A DNA stretch of 64,000 nucleotides, taken from the NCBI RefSeq assembly GCF_947501905.1, contig NZ_CANMXL010000002.1:1-64000 (forward strand), written 5' to 3'. Under the pieces are notes generated by a model. The model made no database searches. It worked only from the letters and a program-made list of their open reading frames with translations, and had not been told where the DNA came from. This stretch comes from an uncultured Winogradskyella sp. Lineage in GTDB: Bacteria; Bacteroidota; Bacteroidia; Flavobacteriales; Flavobacteriaceae. A program made the position numbers and the translations under genes. This document shows, piece by piece, positions 62,705 to 64,000 of the stretch. How positions within the stretch are numbered: the stretch's first letter is position 1; each line of letters begins with the position of its first letter.

Positions 62705-63610
62705 TTAATACAATAAATAGCCTACACCTAATAAAATTGAAAACATAAAAGTTGTCAATGCTAATACTTTAAGCTGACTATCAAAGTCATCAGGAACTTC
62801 AGCTTTTTTAATTTTTTTTAAATGAATAACTAAAGGAATAAAACTTAGAAGAAAAATAAAATTATAAGGTTCTACATAATATAATATGCTAAATAATATA
62901 GCCGAGAACATAGCGCCAACTATCAAAAAATAATGATATTTCTTAGCCTTTTGCTTTCCTAGTTTTACTGCAAGAGTAATTTTACCAACTTTCTCATCAG
63001 CTTCCAAATCTCTCATATTATTAAGGTTTAGAACTGCTACACTCAATAAACCTAAAGTTGCTGCAGGCAAAAATACAATATGGTCAATGGCTTTTACATT
63101 TAGTAAATATGTACCTAAAACACTTATGAATCCAAAAAATATAAATACAAAAACGTCTCCTAAAGCTCTATAACCATATGGAGAATCTCCCATCGTATAA
63201 TTGATTGCCGCATAAATTGATAGACCTCCAAGAAAAATAATAAGTAATGCGTATAGAAAATACATATGCCCAAAAGCCACATAAACTAGCGAAATTGTGA
63301 GTGCAATGACTATAAGAATATTCTTTTTTATCGCTTCAAACATTTGCTCCGGAGTAATCTCTCCACTTTGTATGGCACGCTGCGGACCTACTCTATCTTC
63401 ATTATCAGTACCTTTAATCCCATCTCCATAATCATTTGCTAGATTAGATAGGATTTGCAAACTTACAGTTGTTAAAAGTGCGAGTATAAATACAAAAACA
63501 TTAAACTTACCATTGTAAGCCGCAAGGCATGTGCCTATGATAATTCCGGAAACTGATAAAGGCAATGTACGCAAACGCATTGCCGAAAGCCATGGCTTAA
63601 TATTATTCAT
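62705..63610 (-). CDS. menA: 1,4-dihydroxy-2-naphthoate polyprenyltransferase
   Basis: The 301-residue membrane protein has about nine helices. The UbiA aspartate motifs are visible: NLANDYGDGIKGTDNEDRVGP (quoted NDYGDGIKGTDNEDR) and NNMRDLEADEKVGK. MenA attaches a polyprenyl chain to DHNA. It lies 15 bp after menB on the reverse strand. Confidence 0.93.
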   Translation of the reverse strand: MNNIKPWLSAMRLRTLPLSVSGIIIGTCLAAYNGKFNVFVFILALLTTVSLQILSNLANDYGDGIKGTDNEDRVGPQRAIQSGEITPEQMFEAIKKNILIVIALTISLVYVAFGHMYFLYALLIIFLGGLSIYAAINYTMGDSPYGYRALGDVFVFIFFGFISVLGTYLLNVKAIDHIVFLPAATLGLLSVAVLNLNNMRDLEADEKVGKITLAVKLGKQKAKKYHYFLIVGAMFSAILFSILYYVEPYNFIFLLSFIPLVIHLKKIKKAEVPDDFDSQLKVLALTTFMFSILLGVGYLLY

Positions 63611-63625
63611 GAATATCGAAACTAT

Positions 63626-64000
63626 TTAGGGAATCCATTTTTTGTCAAAATTTGGTTTACGTTTCTCTAAAAACGCATCTCTACCTTCTTTAGCTTCATC
63701 TGTCATGTATGCTAAACGTGTAGCTTCTCCAGCAAATACTTGTTGCCCAACCATACCATCATCAGTAAGGTTCATTGCAAACTTTAGCATCTTTATAGAT
63801 GTCGGAGATTTAGCTAAAATCTCTTGCGCCCATTCATAAGCAGTATCTTCTAAATCTTTATGAGGTATAACAGCATTAACCATTCCCATCTCATAAGCAT
63901 CTTGAGCAGAATAGTTACGCCCTAAAAAGAAAATCTCTCTAGCTTTCTTTTGCCCAACCATTTTTGCTAAATATGCTGAACCATAGCCGCCATCAAAGCT
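63626..64000 (-). CDS. menB: 1,4-dihydroxy-2-naphthoyl-CoA synthase, 3' part
   Basis: The reading frame stays open to the window end, so the start is beyond it; 124 codons are visible. [23 protein letters not shown], read as [25 protein letters not shown] and the C-terminal [13 protein letters not shown] are typical MenB sequence. The enzyme closes the second naphthoate ring in menaquinone synthesis. It is followed by menA 15 bp downstream. Confidence 0.95.
   Translation of the reverse strand, partial: SFDGGYGSAYLAKMVGQKKAREIFFLGRNYSAQDAYEMGMVNAVIPHKDLEDTAYEWAQEILAKSPTSIKMLKFAMNLTDDGMVGQQVFAGEATRLAYMTDEAKEGRDAFLEKRKPNFDKKWIP

Overview
The window is chromosomal DNA of a marine-type member of the Flavobacteriaceae (Bacteroidota). 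Several independent signs support this. The DNA is AT-rich. Promoters follow the Bacteroidota pattern TTTG-N19/20-TAnnTTTG rather than the E. coli one. There are type IX secretion (T9SS) and gliding-type genes (a CHU_C-type adhesin, PorP/SprF, PorQ). There are TonB/SusC-like proteins, many families largely confined to Bacteroidota (head-GIN, DUF6452, DUF6048, DUF6768, CCC-motif proteins) and a menaquinone pathway. No prophage, CRISPR array, transposase, rRNA or tRNA was seen. Most of the window is ordinary core genome.

Layout. 1-6594: the 3' part of a giant repeat-rich T9SS type B adhesin, then its PorP/SprF-type partner and an OmpA-family protein. 6801-9836: a small accessory block (Crp/Fnr regulator, two small envelope proteins, a di-iron hydroxylase, a double VOC protein). 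9906-14027: a reverse-strand group with a CAP lipoprotein, pdxH, and an operon pyrR-pyrB-STAS-rnz. 14153-21670: rpsA, a LysM protein, porQ-unknown-cmk, and lon. 21899-24855: a forward cassette of ECF sigma factor, membrane anti-sigma candidate, DUF4097-like protein and head-GIN protein. 24917-31838: lipoprotein, MFS transporter, M48 protease, msrB, DUF1572, NDH-2 and lpdA. 31911-36538: aroQ, an outer-membrane barrel, xerD, rny, a probable 6S RNA, zapA and a ZapB-like coiled coil. 36816-45990: M23 peptidase, TonB receptor, cysteine desulfurase, acidic lipoprotein, Smr protein, small membrane proteins and rocD. 46170-47097: DUF6768 and a sigma factor broken by two opposite frameshifts. 47249-54984: rlmD, TlpA-like lipoprotein, DUF6452, DUF6048, holA, HsdR_N-like protein, glycosyltransferase and OmpA lipoprotein. 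55057-57976: a carboxypeptidase-regulatory/TonB-plug/vWA fusion and a degenerate vWA-like partner. 58068-64000: menaquinone genes menE, menC, menA and menB (cut by the window end), interleaved with a CPBP protease, an SDR and a DUF2490 protein.

How parts work together. The adhesin, SprF-like protein and OmpA protein form a secretion and surface-anchoring unit, and PorQ belongs to the same T9SS. The men genes make menaquinone, which the type II NADH dehydrogenase would reduce. The sigma cassette looks like an envelope-sensing regulon with its own targets. The zapB-like, zapA and 6S RNA genes share one strong promoter.

The most interesting items are: the 6S-type RNA directly downstream of zapA; the sigma factor with two compensating indels; the plug-vWA fusion; the unknown gene inserted between porQ and cmk; the sigma/GIN cassette; and two very long perfect palindromes at gene ends. 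No wholly new multi-gene system could be demonstrated from sequence alone.
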